A stretch of DNA of 40,991 nt, taken from a virus. The position numbers and the translations under genes are program-made. Each line of letters starts with the position of its first letter. The first letter of the stretch is position 1. Shown piece by piece: positions 32,001-40,128 of the stretch. A model generated the notes under the pieces. That model ran no database searches, had not been told where the DNA came from, and worked only from the letters and a program-made list of their open reading frames with translations. The stretch is taken from positions 1-40,991 of the IMG/VR virus record IMGVR_UViG_3300020595_002556. One strand, 5' to 3'.

Positions 32001-32145
32001 CCCATGCTCCTCTATTATTGCCGAGCATAAGTTCATCTACATTTTTTTCTGCTTTTGCTAGAAGTTCCTCTCTGTACTTAAGTTGTTTTAAAACTCCTTC
32101 ATTTAGAGGAACTCCATGGAGCTTACCTTTTAAGTTATCCGCCAT
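29020..32145 (-). CDS. Baseplate hub/tail protein with a C-terminal M15-type peptidase
   Basis: A 1041-residue protein. Most of it is an unrecognised, beta-rich tail-hub body. The C-terminal ~150 residues carry SRHVMGNAID (952-961; His954, Asp961) and AHMHVVFG (His1007, His1009), the SxHxxGxAxD...HxH zinc pattern of M15/LAS peptidases (D-Ala-D-Ala or L-Ala-D-Glu cleaving). The enzyme would open the peptidoglycan during injection. It overlaps the LysM baseplate gene by one base. Large size and position next to tail genes fit a hub protein. Confidence 0.82.
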   Translation of the reverse strand: MADNLKGKLHGVPLNEGVLKQLKYREELLAKAEKNVDELMLGNNRGAWVTLTSGVSILSELQQEKQEYIQLLKSKGTPDGYMYGKWHTKAAELEAEIQKDVAGYGNEFARANVLSGGVLYGNLGDTADPNKKTFKYERRTGIIFDAPFNPYGTPSSYEDSEILGLRPMPGITDFKLVSQSSFGTLRKATLQIKAYTPEQLSMLEQLYFRPGFTMLLEWGNTAYIDKEGDLTSGMYSASKKFVLGKYEETEVNEGTEDNPTMVTKAPMQMLKKDIKEHREDSGGNYDAMVGKVVNFSWSLDKDMAYTATLTVLSEGETIDAVKTTFVAPKEIVDATNSKPNDDYLIAVLDYIRQPHKEGEQTVKEFCDEKFGKDEVYRLSETFSVKQSGESTKRRRKKRAYISLCEFLKIFNKVILEEQDTGNVAVKFDTKFDQVMSTFPGHITNDPAIAIMPYRDGKPFKNSYVNAKEYNLYGFAADEYGTEFHKPGVNPQNRDRVRKKDISDLISYNNKSVPWSVAAAAKYTLPRLLKLSGEDTAEDSPLKIMVSISHLINIQKSFVDNRNKDLDIKAVVSQFFSRLLGDLNTTLGGINKLSLYFNDDASSWHIVDANNFDLGAHSVDPGSSLMPPKLNILGLKTEVSGLKVESKVSNEMFNMMSSAAAAGGYSTDEPIEGFLQYNKNLRDRYSPYAPTAPKTNVPSIRDNWKSIATNETFESLSKPWHSLTVKGIYSKQEYEETKELHRTYMVALFAMKEQKLREEQVPRPFGGALPIGLSLTVRGIAGIKVGEAFTINEEILPSRNRGRIAFTVVGIDHSIGLDNNWTTNLNTLMYNLPDVADPVPEEDNYDAPGVEESPPEEPVPTKDTPNANRLRAALADLGYLEKQKPEFTVGELTSAVDREKLKSGSPGFDISSNMAEAAISLFNTLKSEVPSLNIRTTGGNDHYHHGDNLKYTSRHVMGNAIDFTFTPYTSQNYQKVRDILYGYALGTDGQVKFKDEYARLSGAATGAHMHVVFGKGGKDGASELRVARRRLKDNPEFKTFTV

Positions 32146-32447
32146 TACCTATTTTTGTTTAACTCTTTATACTGCTGTATTATACTACTTGTATCCATTG
32201 GTATTCTTATCTGTACACCGGGTGATACATTCAATGAATCTTTCTTACTATTGTTTGCTGATGCTATTATCCACCATAATGCTGAATTCTTATAGTATGT
32301 TGATGCTAAAGTATCGTATCTATCTCCTCCTGTAGTAATAACATATAAATCATCTTCTTGAGGTTCTATTGTTGGGAATATTGTATTAACTCTATAATTT
32401 ATCCCAGAATCTGATGGTGCTACGTAAATGCCTTTATATCTATTCAT
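32145..32447 (-). CDS. LysM-like baseplate protein (gp53/tail X type)
   Basis: A 100-residue protein whose central part (DRYDTLASTYYKNSALWWII followed by ASANN and PGVQIRIP) is a LysM-like fold as in T4 gp53 and other tail-X proteins. It probably sits in the baseplate and contacts the hub. It overlaps the hub gene by one base. Confidence 0.82.
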   Translation of the reverse strand: MNRYKGIYVAPSDSGINYRVNTIFPTIEPQEDDLYVITTGGDRYDTLASTYYKNSALWWIIASANNSKKDSLNVSPGVQIRIPMDTSSIIQQYKELNKNR

Positions 32448-32474
32448 AATTATTTAATTTACTGTTTACTTTTA

Positions 32475-33890
32475 TTAAGTTAACAGCTTTTCGCTACCTA
32501 TAAAGATGTTACCGCTTTCAGGAACTCTTCTGTGTATAGGCTGATATGCTATCTGTACATCTAAGATTGTTGGTAGTTCCTGAGAGGCATCGTCTGCTCT
32601 TGATGCAAATGGATAATCTGTATTCCATGTTAAATTTACTGATTTAATAAAGCCCGGTATGTTTCTCATGTAATCTCCAATTGTCACTCTGTTAAATGTA
32701 CCTCGCATAAAGTTTTGCCCTAAGTATGTAGGTGCTGTTGATCCTACTAGTGCATTAAGTTTTTTATACATTGGTATTAACTCTTGAGCACTTGATGCTA
32801 CTAACTTAAATCCGAAACTTACAGCTCTACTAAAGCCGGTGTAGCTATACATTTCTTCTGCTCTTCCTATATACTGTGTGCCATTCCAGTTACCTGTAAA
32901 GGTATCGGTAAAACTATCTAGGTATGCTCGAAAATCTAGTCTTGTTATAAGCGGTCCATCTTCACTGTCAGAAATAGATGTCACTGTATCTATAGAAAAT
33001 TTTATTAAATCGTGACCTTTAAATTTCTTTTTTTCCTCATTACTAGCGTATTTTTCATTAAATTCTGCCATTGATGCAGTAAAAGGACTCCGCATATTAA
33101 TTGCATCTCCTCGAAATGATTCATCTTCTCCTGTTGATGTATGAAACCCTTGTGCATTCCTATTATTTACTGCTGATGCTTCTTGATTCCTAGTATGTGT
33201 TCCTAATGCAAGTGAGTTTGCAGTATATTCGTTAAATCCAGGTACAAATTCATTTGTAATAAACTTATTTTTGGTACCATTGAATGGATCATCTCCAAAA
33301 GTCTCTAATGGTCTTATCTGATCGACCATATACTTCTGTGTGTTCCCGTAGGAATCTTTCTTAACGTATTTTTTTAGTATCTTAGATCCTATTAATACTG
33401 TATCTTCGTTGTCATTGAATGGAAGGTACTGTTTAAGATTTCTTACATCTCTATTAGAACCGTCAATTGTACCTTGGGTTCTTGATACTTTATGCCCTTG
33501 TATACCTTTTAGATAACCTCTTTTTCCTCCAAAGCCTTCAATAAAGTGAGTTCCTGTGCCATTAACGGGTATTTGTGCAGTTGTAGATGCAATTTGCTTT
33601 ATAGTAGACCACCCGCCGCCAAGTAACCTACCGCCTAAACCTCTATCACTATTTTTTATACCTTCTTCAATAACATTTAATCCACCTAGTTTACTCGCCC
33701 ATGCTATTCCTTTTCCAGAAATTAGAAATTTTGTAAATCTAGAAAGGTCATCTATACGTGCTCCAGTTTCTAAAGTAAGCCCTCTCCTATTAGGTGGGTT
33801 ATTAATATCCTTCGTAATAAAAGGAGATTCTGAACCAAATTCACCGTAGGTTAAACTTTTAAGATTTGTCTGTAAGTTAATTAAAGGCAT
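32475..33890 (-). CDS. Tail/baseplate structural protein (471 aa)
   Basis: A 471-residue protein with no enzyme signature. The C-terminal third (YSYTGFSRAVSFGFKLVASS, then LIPMYKKLNALVG) resembles, from memory, tail or baseplate proteins of T4-like marine phages. Position between the tape measure and the LysM baseplate gene supports a baseplate role; exact function unknown. Confidence 0.7.
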   Translation of the reverse strand: MPLINLQTNLKSLTYGEFGSESPFITKDINNPPNRRGLTLETGARIDDLSRFTKFLISGKGIAWASKLGGLNVIEEGIKNSDRGLGGRLLGGGWSTIKQIASTTAQIPVNGTGTHFIEGFGGKRGYLKGIQGHKVSRTQGTIDGSNRDVRNLKQYLPFNDNEDTVLIGSKILKKYVKKDSYGNTQKYMVDQIRPLETFGDDPFNGTKNKFITNEFVPGFNEYTANSLALGTHTRNQEASAVNNRNAQGFHTSTGEDESFRGDAINMRSPFTASMAEFNEKYASNEEKKKFKGHDLIKFSIDTVTSISDSEDGPLITRLDFRAYLDSFTDTFTGNWNGTQYIGRAEEMYSYTGFSRAVSFGFKLVASSAQELIPMYKKLNALVGSTAPTYLGQNFMRGTFNRVTIGDYMRNIPGFIKSVNLTWNTDYPFASRADDASQELPTILDVQIAYQPIHRRVPESGNIFIGSEKLLT

Positions 33891-33905
33891 TGTATCTATC
33901 TTCTA

Positions 33906-34115
33906 TTAAATGTTTTCGCCGGTATTATCAGTTGCAAAAGAAGTATCAATATCTGCGCTTTTTAATACATCTGTGTATGTTTGTGCAGGTTTTTTACCCT
34001 TTAGACTGTATGGTGTATTTAGCAAATCTTGCAATTTCTGCGTAGTGTGGTTTGCTTTTAAGTCTGCTCCTCTTAATCCAAGGGGAGAGTTTTGAATTGT
34101 GTTTTTAATTGACAT
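33906..34115 (-). CDS. Small tail-region protein (69 aa)
   Basis: A polar 69-residue protein (MSIKNTIQNSPLGLRGADLK at its start) located directly after the tape measure gene and before the 471-residue baseplate gene. A late-type motif is at 34131-34138. Function unknown. Confidence 0.6.
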   Translation of the reverse strand: MSIKNTIQNSPLGLRGADLKANHTTQKLQDLLNTPYSLKGKKPAQTYTDVLKSADIDTSFATDNTGENI

Positions 34116-34130
34116 AGTTGTTTATTTATT

Positions 34131-34138
34131 TATAAATA
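34131..34138 (-). promoter_or_regulatory. Late-type motif
   Basis: Minus strand CTATTTATAAATAAATAAAC, 15 bases before the ATG at 34115. Confidence 0.5.
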
Positions 34139-34151
34139 GTTATTTTTTACT

Positions 34152-36551
34152 TTACTGTAATCCTGCTCTTGATGATAATGCCATAACTTCTCCGACTTTA
34201 TACCCATCCATACTAACATTTCCGCCTTTCCTAACTTCCATAATCAATGTTTCAAGTAGAGATTCTACATTACCTCCTAATTTAGTTCCTCCTGCCATTG
34301 TTATTGTATCCTTTGGATTTGTTCTAATTGTAAAATCATCTGCATAAATACCATCATCAGTTGTGTTATCAACAGTCGGTGATGAAGATTTTGCGGATTT
34401 TGTTTTAGTAGCTTTATTACCTGTAACTCCACCTGCATCCATCGCCATTAAACCTGCGTCTAGTCCAACTGATACTGCTGTTCCTACACCTGGAAATATT
34501 GATGCGATTCCTGATAGAAATTCCATACCTGCTCCTAACCAATCTCCGTCCATTGCTCTTTTTGCAGCAAAACCTATACCTACTAAAGCTCCTAAAATAG
34601 GTATTTTTTTAAGTAGTGATTTAATTCCACCTTTACCGGCTATTTTTATTCCTGATCCAAACGCTTTAAATAATGTTGTTATTCCTCTACCGGATTTTGC
34701 TATTGTTTGACTTATAAATCTAAACTGTTTTCCAAAATCCATTGCAAAGGCGCCGAGTGCTTTCACCTTTGAACCCATTTTCGTTATAAAACCAAATGTT
34801 TCTCCTGCTACTGTTGATATACCGCTAAATATAGCAGTTATTGGCTGTAATGCTATTGCTAGATCTCCAACTGCTGCTGTCATGTCTTGCATTGCTTCTT
34901 TTTGTGCTTCTGCAGCAGATTTATTTTCTAACTGTCTATAAGTTTCTGTTTCTCCTAATTCGTTTTGAAGTTTTTGTTGTCTTGCATTTGCTTCTTTAAT
35001 TTTTCCTTGCTCTCTTAAAGTCTTAATAGCTTCCATTTCTTTCTTGACATTTTCATCAAGAGATTTGGATGTATCGAAACTTAAATTTTTAATTGCTTCT
35101 TGTTTTATCAGTGAGTCCGCCATTTCTTCTCTAGACATTCCCATTGCTTTTGCAATTGCAGTTTGCTGGATTCGGTTCATATTACCGAATTTTGCTTGAG
35201 TGATACCATTTTTAGCTAACTCTTGACTCATACCAACTAAATCATTTCTAAGTGCCGCTTGCCTTGCCCCATCAAGATTTAATTGTTGGCCAGTTAGTAA
35301 CTCTGCTTCCATCTCATTAGCTATAGAAGTTTCGTAGTCCAGTAGACTATCTGCTATACCTTCCATTTTATCAAAGGATAAACCAAGTTTTCTCGCTTCA
35401 AATGCTGCTTTAGCTAATCCTCCTGGCATTTTAGATGTTGATAATTTTGTTGCTGCTGAAGAATCTGATATATCTTTCATTACATCCTGGTACCTAATGG
35501 CTGTTCCGTTGGCAGCGTTTTGGAGAGTCACTGTACCTATAAGGCTATTATTAAATTGTTTTAAATTCTTTCCTGTAGCGCCAGTGAATGCAGTTAGATT
35601 AGCTGCTTGGTCTGCGGATAATCCAAACTTCTTTACCATTGTTCCTGCTGCTGCTGCGGTCTCTATACTTAAGTCTGCAGATATACCTAATTGATCTGAG
35701 ATAGCCATTGTAGCTTCTCTTAAGTTGTCACCTGAAAGTCCTTTTATAGATATTCCTGCGTCGCGGAATTTTTTATCTAAATCTGTAGCAGCGTCTCTGC
35801 TTATGTTTAAGTTACGAGCAAGATCTGTTATATCTTGATTTGTTTTAAAAATACCCTTAGTAAAAATAGCTCCAGAAAATGCTAAGGTCATTTTTCCTGC
35901 AGCTTTACCCACAGCTCCCATTCCTGCTGTTAGTGCACTACCGCCGTCTGCTCCTGCTTTTCTAGCTTCTTTTGCTGCTGAGTCAAAATCTTTGAAGAAC
36001 TTGCCAAGTACCGGTATATCGCCTGCTACTTCTGCTATAGATTCTATCCAACCAGTCTTACTATTTAGATTATCATTTGCAGCTTCCAGTTCATTAAATG
36101 TACCTAAGAGTGATTCTGCTTCTACGGCAGCATTACTTAAATTTTCAACTGTTTTAAATATAAGTTTAGCTTCTTTTTCAGTTGCGTTTGCTGCTTTTTC
36201 ATTTAAGACTTGAATTTTTGATTCTATAGCCTGTATTTGACCTTTTACTAATTTTTGTTTTTTTAGTATTTTATTTGTCTGTGTCTTATCCTTTAGGTCT
36301 TCAGCTGTAAACTTTGATAGTGCTTCTGCTTGACTTGCTACCTGTTTAGTTAAGTTACCTGCGCCTTTTAATTCTGCTCCAAAGTCTACGGAAGCAGATG
36401 CTGTTTTTCGCATCATTGCAGATATTCCAACTAAAGCTTGATTTACTCTTTCTGCTTCTTTTGAATATCTTTCAATCTGTGATACAGCAGCAGCGGTTTC
36501 TTTTTTTACCTCTTCTGCTTTTTTAGGGTCTAAGTTCTTATCGTCAGCCAT
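34152..36551 (-). CDS. Tail tape measure protein
   Basis: A 799-residue Ala- and Lys-rich protein. The N-terminal 200 residues are heptad-like coiled coil; hydrophobic segments occur near residues 220-235 (GKMTLAFSGAIFTKG) and 630-660 (LLKKIPILGALVGIGFAAK). Length, composition and position between the gp26-like pair and baseplate genes identify the tape measure, which sets tail length and fills the tube. It is preceded by a late-type motif at 36569-36576. Confidence 0.9.
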   Translation of the reverse strand: MADDKNLDPKKAEEVKKETAAAVSQIERYSKEAERVNQALVGISAMMRKTASASVDFGAELKGAGNLTKQVASQAEALSKFTAEDLKDKTQTNKILKKQKLVKGQIQAIESKIQVLNEKAANATEKEAKLIFKTVENLSNAAVEAESLLGTFNELEAANDNLNSKTGWIESIAEVAGDIPVLGKFFKDFDSAAKEARKAGADGGSALTAGMGAVGKAAGKMTLAFSGAIFTKGIFKTNQDITDLARNLNISRDAATDLDKKFRDAGISIKGLSGDNLREATMAISDQLGISADLSIETAAAAGTMVKKFGLSADQAANLTAFTGATGKNLKQFNNSLIGTVTLQNAANGTAIRYQDVMKDISDSSAATKLSTSKMPGGLAKAAFEARKLGLSFDKMEGIADSLLDYETSIANEMEAELLTGQQLNLDGARQAALRNDLVGMSQELAKNGITQAKFGNMNRIQQTAIAKAMGMSREEMADSLIKQEAIKNLSFDTSKSLDENVKKEMEAIKTLREQGKIKEANARQQKLQNELGETETYRQLENKSAAEAQKEAMQDMTAAVGDLAIALQPITAIFSGISTVAGETFGFITKMGSKVKALGAFAMDFGKQFRFISQTIAKSGRGITTLFKAFGSGIKIAGKGGIKSLLKKIPILGALVGIGFAAKRAMDGDWLGAGMEFLSGIASIFPGVGTAVSVGLDAGLMAMDAGGVTGNKATKTKSAKSSSPTVDNTTDDGIYADDFTIRTNPKDTITMAGGTKLGGNVESLLETLIMEVRKGGNVSMDGYKVGEVMALSSRAGLQ

Positions 36552-36568
36552 TGTGTATTGTTATATAA

Positions 36569-36576
36569 TATAAATA
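36569..36576 (-). promoter_or_regulatory. Late-type motif before the tape measure gene
   Basis: Minus strand CTATTTATATTATATAAC, 17 bases before the ATG at 36551. Confidence 0.5.
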
Positions 36577-36589
36577 GTTAAGGCCTCTA

Positions 36590-36886
36590 TTATCTAGAAG
36601 CCTTTGTACTATAAGTTGGCTTTGATCTAGGTTTTATGTTAGGTTTAGCAACTTGTCGGTTTTTTGCTTTATCGTACTGCTTTTGATTCTCTTCATTTTC
36701 CTTAGTGTAAAATTCCTTAATTTTATTAAAGGTAAACTTTCTAAGCCATATTGGCATGTTGTATACTTCATTCCAAGTATAACCTCCTTTACCGTGGAAA
36801 ACTATTTCATGAAGAAGTGAGAATATATTTAGACGATCAGCCTGCGTCAGGCCAAAAAAAGCTAAGCCCAATGGGCAAATCGACAT
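36590..36886 (-). CDS. Tail assembly protein overlapping the gp26-like gene in another frame
   Basis: A 98-residue protein: ATG at 36886, hydrophobic QADRLNIFSLLHEIVFH region, basic Pro-rich tail. The first ~17 codons overlap the end of the gp26-like gene in a different frame. AGGAGG abuts the ATG with no spacer, so normal Shine-Dalgarno initiation is doubtful. A T7 run (36854-36860) in the overlap offers a frameshift route instead. Position upstream of the tape measure is where tail-assembly chaperones lie; a gp51- or GT-like role is inference. Confidence 0.65.
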   Translation of the reverse strand: MSICPLGLAFFGLTQADRLNIFSLLHEIVFHGKGGYTWNEVYNMPIWLRKFTFNKIKEFYTKENEENQKQYDKAKNRQVAKPNIKPRSKPTYSTKASR

Positions 36887-37583
36887 CCTCCTGAATGCCG
36901 TCTTCGTCTGTGTATAAGAATGTCATCTTAACGTTTGGTTGGTTTTTAGCGTAATCTGCTCTTAATGCTCTTGCGTCTTTTGCAAGTAGGTAGTTATCTA
37001 CAAAATCTCTAATATCTTTCTTCTCTGTCATACCGTTTACAGATGTAATGATATATTTCATTCTTGTAGATATTTCCGGTGAAGAGTTTTTTGTAATTTT
37101 TTTAAGTCCTTCTATTTCTCTTTCAAGTAATTTTTCATCACCATGAGTTAAGAGTTTATAGGTTACTGCATTACCTGTTGAAGGAAGATCAAATGAGAAA
37201 GAATTAGTACCTTGTGAATATTTAGTTTCATCAATTTCTATATTCTGTAATGTTGTTAAGTCAACTGTGATTTTCTCTCCATTGTACGTAATATCATAAT
37301 CTTTACCGTAAGAGAGTATTCTTGCTGCTATCATAACAGCATTTTTATCTCCTATAAGTAAATCATTATAGTTTACTTCTTTATTAACTACAAGAGACTT
37401 AAGTAACTTATCAATTACTGTACCATTGTTGATTAGATTTCTGTTTGTAAGAATATCTTCTTCTTTAGCAGTCATGTACTTCATTTCTAACTTACCTGAA
37501 GCTAGTGGTGAGTCTGGTGAGTATAGAAGACCTTTTGAGGGTAATTCGATCTCTTCTGTTGGGATTGAAAACTTTGATTCCAT
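36837..37583 (-). CDS. T4 gp26-like baseplate/tail assembly protein
   Basis: A 248-residue protein. PSKGLLYSPDSPLASGKL, then EMKYMTAKEEDILTNR near the N-terminus is the signature of T4 gp26-type baseplate proteins (DUF related to T4 base plate hub assembly). The rest is helical. It lies upstream of the tape measure, and the overlapping frame at 36590-36886 continues from its end. Preceded by both an early-type promoter and a late-type motif (37614-37646). Confidence 0.85.
   Translation of the reverse strand: MESKFSIPTEEIELPSKGLLYSPDSPLASGKLEMKYMTAKEEDILTNRNLINNGTVIDKLLKSLVVNKEVNYNDLLIGDKNAVMIAARILSYGKDYDITYNGEKITVDLTTLQNIEIDETKYSQGTNSFSFDLPSTGNAVTYKLLTHGDEKLLEREIEGLKKITKNSSPEISTRMKYIITSVNGMTEKKDIRDFVDNYLLAKDARALRADYAKNQPNVKMTFLYTDEDGIQEDVDLPIGLSFFWPDAG
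36854..36860 (-). other. Possible programmed frameshift site (T7 run)
   Basis: On the minus strand seven T sit in the codons AGC TTT TTT TGG of the gp26-like gene. A +1 (or -2) shift here enters the 98-residue frame; a -1 shift meets a stop after two codons. Confidence 0.4.
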
Positions 37584-37613
37584 AAATTTTATTTAGTTAT
37601 AACTTATTCTATA

Positions 37614-37621
37614 TATAAATA
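37614..37621 (-). promoter_or_regulatory. Late-type motif overlapping an early -10
   Basis: Minus strand TATTTATA, sharing bases with the TATATT of 37618-37646. It could be a dual element for the gp26-like gene, ATG at 37583. Confidence 0.4.
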
Positions 37622-37646
37622 TACGAAATAAAAATTTAGTAGGCAA
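37618..37646 (-). promoter_or_regulatory. Early-type promoter before the gp26-like gene
   Basis: Minus strand: TTGCCT, 17 bases, TATATT. It sits right behind the terminator at 37648-37671. Confidence 0.65.
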
Positions 37647-37647
37647 C

Positions 37648-37671
37648 AAAAAACCCGGATAAGTTCCGGGT
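37648..37671 (-). terminator. Rho-independent terminator after the tail tube gene
   Basis: Minus strand: perfect 7-bp stem ACCCGGA/TCCGGGT, five-base loop, then six T. It ends the sheath-tube transcripts. Confidence 0.93.
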
Positions 37672-37701
37672 CTTTCTTTTAATTCTTATGTAAGTTAATT
37701 T

Positions 37702-38187
37702 CTAGTAGTTTAGTACGCAGTAATCCATTGCTACTGTTATCTGTACTTCTACTGGTTCATCAGATGACCAATCATATTGTCCAAAGTCTCCATTTGTTAA
37801 AATAGCTCCTTTAATGATCCACTCTCCAACTACGTCTCCTACAGGACCTAGAATATTTAAAGTTAAATCCTTTTTATACATATCAGAATAACCTGCTCTA
37901 CCGGTTACTGATTCATATCCTAATCTTGCCCACTCCATTACAGCTTGAGCTCCAGAAGGTGTTACAGGATCGTATAATGTGAAGGTCATATCTTCCCATT
38001 CTCTTTTTCCTCTAATCTTTCTATAAGAGTTAATGTGGTCTAGTTTTATAATGTTATCCGTAAAAGTAGGTGCTTTAACATTCTTTACCATAAAGGATGG
38101 AATGTTATCGATATACATTACAAATCTGTTTTGTACCTTTGGTTCAAAGGCTTTAAACATTACTTCTGATGTGTCTAATACTGCCAT
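37702..38187 (-). CDS. Tail tube protein, T4 gp19-like
   Basis: A 161-residue tube subunit. FVMYIDNIPSFMVKNVKAPT near 22-41, KREWEDMTFTLYDPVTPSGA near 61-80 and the C-terminal strands VEVQITVAMDYCVLNY match gp19-type tube proteins of T4-like phages. It forms the inner tube inside the sheath, is encoded directly after the sheath gene as in T4, and has a late-type motif upstream (38204-38211). Confidence 0.93.
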   Translation of the reverse strand: MAVLDTSEVMFKAFEPKVQNRFVMYIDNIPSFMVKNVKAPTFTDNIIKLDHINSYRKIRGKREWEDMTFTLYDPVTPSGAQAVMEWARLGYESVTGRAGYSDMYKKDLTLNILGPVGDVVGEWIIKGAILTNGDFGQYDWSSDEPVEVQITVAMDYCVLNY

Positions 38188-38203
38188 GTTGTATTTACTT
38201 TAT

Positions 38204-38211
38204 TATAAATA
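38204..38211 (-). promoter_or_regulatory. Late-type motif before the tube gene
   Basis: Minus strand TATTTATA in CCATATTTATAATAAAG, 16 bases before the ATG at 38187. Confidence 0.5.
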
Positions 38212-38224
38212 TGGTTATTTTTAA

Positions 38225-39979
38225 TTATTGTACAAATGTTGCTCCAGTTGGCTCAATTGTAAAGTCTAGTACTATGAATTCTGCTGTTTTTGCTGGCTGA
38301 ATAAATACTTGACCTATTAATTGATTTCTATCTACTACATCTGCTGTGTTATTTGATTCATCCATTACTACTCTGTAAGCGTAAAGACCTTGTCTCTGTA
38401 CCACTGATTCTAAGTAAGGATTAACGTTTGCTAAGAATTTATTTCTTGTTGCAATCGTATTTTGTTCAAATACTAAGTTTGTTGCTTGATCTCCTAAGAA
38501 CTTCTTAAGAGCTATTAATAATCTTCTAACATTTACTCTGTCTAATGCTGAAGCTTTTGTCTGTAAAGTTTTTTGTCCAAATACTGCTATACCTTGTCCA
38601 GGGAAAGTAGCGATTGGATTTACTTTTGCAGCATATAATATATCTCTCTGATTTCTGCTTAATTTCTGTTCTGCTTGTATTACTCCTGTTATACCACCTC
38701 TTACTAAACCTGCTGGGGCAAACCAAGGTGCTGCAGCGCTATCGTTAAATGCATAAACTCCAGGTACCGTACAAGAAGCTGGTGCCCATTGCAATCCTGC
38801 TCCTCCGCTTAACTGTACCCATGGCCAGTATGCTGCTGAATATGAACTGTTTACTTTTTTAGCTTGAGTTACTAAATTTGCTGTAGTTGAGCCGTGATTA
38901 GCTAAATCTACTATCGCTATACAATCACTTCTAAATTGTGCTGCGGACATAAGTGAATCTAATACTGTAGCATGAGTTGCATTTTGATATAGTAAGCCGG
39001 GTGTTGATATTACATTGATTACGTATTCGTCTCTGTTTTGTAGTATGTTTATCGCATCTTCATAATCTGCTGCAACTAATCCCTGTGTATCGGTATTGGA
39101 TATTGATTCGTTAAATGTCATAGATGCTTTAACGATATTTCCTACACCGTTATAAAATGATCCTGATGTTTCTAGCGGTAAAGATGCTGAATATGAAGTT
39201 GTTCCTTTCGAGTTAACTGTGAAGCCATCTGCTGCTAAATAATTGATAGTTGCTCCTGCTACTGCAGAAACATAAACATATCTAGATTTATTTACATAAT
39301 TACCAGAAGATTGTACGTATTTCTGTGTACCGTCGGTTACTACAGTTGTTACTTGATTTCCAATTCTTTTTTCAATATAGTTATCACTATTAGGATCTAA
39401 TGATAAATTATTATATTGCTCTAAAATTACTTTATTAGAGTGGTTATCGTTTCCTCGTCTTAACGATAAAGTAAATGTTCCTGCTTCATTATCTTTAGCT
39501 GATACTTCCCATCTTATATTATCAGCTGACCCAGATTGCAATGTACCGCCACTGTTGGTAATTTCTCCACCATGATCTGTTGCGGATGTACCGTTATTGT
39601 ATATAACTCCTTTACCGTGTGTTTTAAGTTCGAATGGTACTTCTGCTGCTGCTGAAGCAGTAACTGCTCCTGATTTTGCACTTGTCCAGGTTCCTGATGC
39701 ACTAACGACTCTTGTTACTAATGCTGAATTACCTCCTTGTTGGAAGAAGTTTTTAATTGCTAATGATGTTAAGAACTCTTTATTAACAGATGCTGATACA
39801 AAGATATCGCCGAATATAGCTTTATATTCATTAAATGAAGTTACTATAGTTGGTTGCTCTACTGGTCCTTTTACCGTCGGTCCTATAAATGCTGAACTCG
39901 CATCGACTGGTGCTGGCGTTACAAATGAAATATCGTTTTCTCTTGTAAAAACACCTGGGGAAATAATTTTTTCTGCCAT
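38225..39979 (-). CDS. Contractile tail sheath protein, T4 gp18-like
   Basis: A 584-residue sheath subunit. It opens with the sheath signature ISPGVFTRENDIS (6-18) and SAFIGPTVKGPVEQP (29-43), has a variable surface domain in the middle, and the C-terminal contractile core with VNVRRLLIALKKFL and FIVLDFTIEPTGATF. It proves that the phage has a contractile tail. The late-type motifs at 40007, 40066 and 40103 lie upstream. Confidence 0.95.
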   Translation of the reverse strand: MAEKIISPGVFTRENDISFVTPAPVDASSAFIGPTVKGPVEQPTIVTSFNEYKAIFGDIFVSASVNKEFLTSLAIKNFFQQGGNSALVTRVVSASGTWTSAKSGAVTASAAAEVPFELKTHGKGVIYNNGTSATDHGGEITNSGGTLQSGSADNIRWEVSAKDNEAGTFTLSLRRGNDNHSNKVILEQYNNLSLDPNSDNYIEKRIGNQVTTVVTDGTQKYVQSSGNYVNKSRYVYVSAVAGATINYLAADGFTVNSKGTTSYSASLPLETSGSFYNGVGNIVKASMTFNESISNTDTQGLVAADYEDAINILQNRDEYVINVISTPGLLYQNATHATVLDSLMSAAQFRSDCIAIVDLANHGSTTANLVTQAKKVNSSYSAAYWPWVQLSGGAGLQWAPASCTVPGVYAFNDSAAAPWFAPAGLVRGGITGVIQAEQKLSRNQRDILYAAKVNPIATFPGQGIAVFGQKTLQTKASALDRVNVRRLLIALKKFLGDQATNLVFEQNTIATRNKFLANVNPYLESVVQRQGLYAYRVVMDESNNTADVVDRNQLIGQVFIQPAKTAEFIVLDFTIEPTGATFVQ

Positions 39980-40006
39980 GTCTGGTCTAGTTTATTAATT
40001 GTTTAA

Positions 40007-40014
40007 TATAAATA
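40007..40014 (-). promoter_or_regulatory. Late-type motif before the sheath gene
   Basis: Minus strand TATTTATATTAAAC, 27 bases before the ATG at 39979. Confidence 0.5.
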
Positions 40015-40065
40015 TCGTTTAGGAATGTAAAACAGTCTAGTATATAAATGTTTTTATTTCTCTTA

Positions 40066-40073
40066 TATAAATA
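40066..40073 (-). promoter_or_regulatory. Second late-type motif before the sheath gene
   Basis: Minus strand CTATTTATATAAGAG, about 86 bases before the sheath ATG. Confidence 0.5.
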
Positions 40074-40102
40074 GGGAAGGAGGATGTAAAAACCCTCCAA
40101 CC

Positions 40103-40110
40103 TATAAATA
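40103..40110 (-). promoter_or_regulatory. Third late-type motif, weaker context
   Basis: Minus strand TATTTATAGG, between the stop of the 92-residue gene and the sheath gene. The bases around the core differ from the other copies. Confidence 0.35.
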
Positions 40111-40128
40111 AGTATGTATATTTGCTGA

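Noticed and set aside
40081-40100. GGAGG/CCTCC inverted repeat as a terminator before the sheath gene
   Set aside because: On the minus strand no T-run follows the stem, and the loop is long; there is no support for termination.
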